Origin: Anaerolineae bacterium
Lineage (GTDB): Bacteria; Chloroflexota; Anaerolineae; Aggregatilineales; Aggregatilineaceae
DNA length: 6,007 nt
Reading direction: 5' to 3'
NCBI GenBank assembly: GCA_016929355.1
Contig: JAFGJA010000454.1
Coordinates: 1-6,007, forward strand
Position 1 is the stretch's first letter; each line of letters starts with the position of its first letter. The translations under genes were made by a program, and so were the position numbers. This document shows positions 5,509-6,007 of this stretch, piece after piece. Under the pieces are notes generated by a model that searched no databases, had not been told where the DNA came from, and saw only the letters and a list, made by a program, of their open reading frames with translations.

Positions 5509-6006
5509 TTATTGCAAACTATCGCGCACCTGCTGCACCATTTCCCCCGTTTCCACATACATAGTCCGGTCCACCAGATCGGGCGCGCCGTAATCCCGAA
5601 TCCAGCGAATTTTCCCCTCACCATCGACCAAGACAAACGTATGGCCCGGTTCGCCGTTGCCAATCGCCCACCGCGCCACGTCGTACAGTTCCGTCACACT
5701 GCGATCCGCGTCAACGGCCATCGGGGATTGAATGCCGAGCGCTTGCTGTGCAGCGAGTTGGTCGGCGGCGGGATCAAGGGCAATGCTGATGATGTTGACA
5801 TTGAGGGCTTGCCAGTCAGAGCTTTTTTCCAGATCAACGATCTGGTCGAGGCAGGGTTGTCAACCCACCGCCATGTGGAAAAAGAGCAGCACATTTTCAC
5901 CCGCATAATCGGCCAGCGCAACCGTGCCACCATCCGCCGTGGGGAGCGTGAAGGCGGGCGCGTCATCACCCAGGCTGAAGCGCGTCTGATCCGCGTGGTT
6001 GACGAC
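5509..6006 (-). CDS. Probable selenoprotein: peroxiredoxin/thioredoxin-fold (AhpC/TSA-like) protein with G-U-Q-P-C, 5' end outside window
   Basis: One minus-strand frame runs from the right edge to TAA at 5511-5509. It is interrupted only by TGA at 5862-5860, and gives 165 visible residues if the TGA is read as selenocysteine (visible residue 49). The family is redoxin/AhpC-TSA: GDDAPAFTLP at the domain start, VLLFFHMAVG before the active site, then U-Q-P-C-L-D-Q, and later HTFVLVDGEGKIRWIRDYG. Homologues I recall have Cys at exactly this place (GCxxC or CQPC). The UGA therefore replaces the attacking residue of a CxxC-like motif, predicting a thiol/selenol oxidoreductase or peroxidase. There is no other stop or frameshift, codon use is normal on both sides, and a SECIS-like hairpin follows. 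An ATG at 5721 inside the domain is not a real start. The N-terminus, perhaps with an export signal, is missing. The alternative is a Cys-to-stop mutation or sequencing error. Confidence 0.75.
5829..5862 (-). promoter_or_regulatory. UGA codon with candidate bacterial SECIS hairpin
   Basis: Reading the minus strand, UGA (5862-5860) is followed by 14 nt and then CCAGAUC-GUU-GAUCUGG (5845-5829). This is a perfect 7-bp stem with a 3-nt loop that starts with G. The apical loop begins 21 nt after the UGA. Bacterial SECIS elements sit within the coding region just after the UGA, with a short stem, a small apical loop with G in its first two positions and a UGA-to-loop distance of roughly 16-37 nt; all of this is met. 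The bulged U of the E. coli fdhF element is not seen. SelB would bind this hairpin to deliver Sec-tRNA. Confidence 0.65.
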
Positions 6007-6007
6007 C

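Noticed and set aside
5509..5721. Separate 70-residue gene starting at the ATG at 5721 (minus strand)
   Set aside because: It is the C-terminal part of the redoxin domain. The frame continues upstream through the UGA with domain-consistent sequence, and there is no ribosome site before this ATG.
5860..5862. General reassignment of UGA (Trp or Gly code) as the explanation for the in-frame TGA
   Set aside because: The other long genes use TGG for Trp and contain no internal TGA. A single TGA at a catalytic Cys position fits Sec or a point change better.

Overview
The window looks like chromosomal DNA of a Chloroflexota bacterium, probably Anaerolineae-like. This rests on the match of the first protein to a PEP/pyruvate-binding family I know mainly from that phylum, on a GC-rich compound palindrome of the GTAGGGGCGA...TCGCCCCTAC type, and on an orphan multi-GAF/PAS histidine kinase. 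The assignment is by recognition only; no search was run. Protein-coding DNA is moderately GC-rich and the intergenic stretches are clearly richer in A+T.

Layout, left to right. (1) 3-659 (+): C-terminal end of a PEP/pyruvate-binding (PPDK N-terminal domain type) protein that begins before the window. (2) 690-939 (-): a decayed Uma2-family nuclease-like gene with one frameshift and an internal deletion. (3) 1040-1179: an extended -10 promoter, a 13-codon ORF with a Shine-Dalgarno sequence and an inverted repeat over the next start codon. (4) 1180-3675 (+): a soluble 831-residue hybrid histidine kinase (degenerate receiver, GAF, GAF, PAS, HisKA, HATPase). (5) 3703-3941 (+): a compact, complete transcription unit with direct repeats, an extended -10, a consensus Shine-Dalgarno, a 24-residue Lys/Asp microprotein and an intrinsic terminator. 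(6) 3942-4236: AT-rich intergenic DNA with an 8-bp inverted repeat and a promoter candidate. (7) 4237-5346 (+): a calcineurin-like metallophosphoesterase. (8) 5384-5436: a 53-bp compound palindromic repeat. (9) 5509-6006 (-): the C-terminal part of a peroxiredoxin/thioredoxin-fold protein whose frame contains one UGA exactly where the catalytic cysteine belongs.

The most notable item is that last gene. An ordinary ORF caller breaks it at the UGA (5860-5862) and reports only its C-terminal 70 residues. Read through, it gives 165 continuous residues with the motif G-U-Q-P-C. A perfect 7-bp hairpin with a GUU loop lies 14 nt after the UGA, fitting the bacterial SECIS pattern, so I call it a probable selenoprotein. 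The second notable item is the Lys/Asp microprotein unit, in which every expected expression signal is present although the product is only 24 residues long.

The genes do not form one operon or an obvious pathway. The kinase has no response regulator beside it, and no selenocysteine machinery genes are visible in the window.
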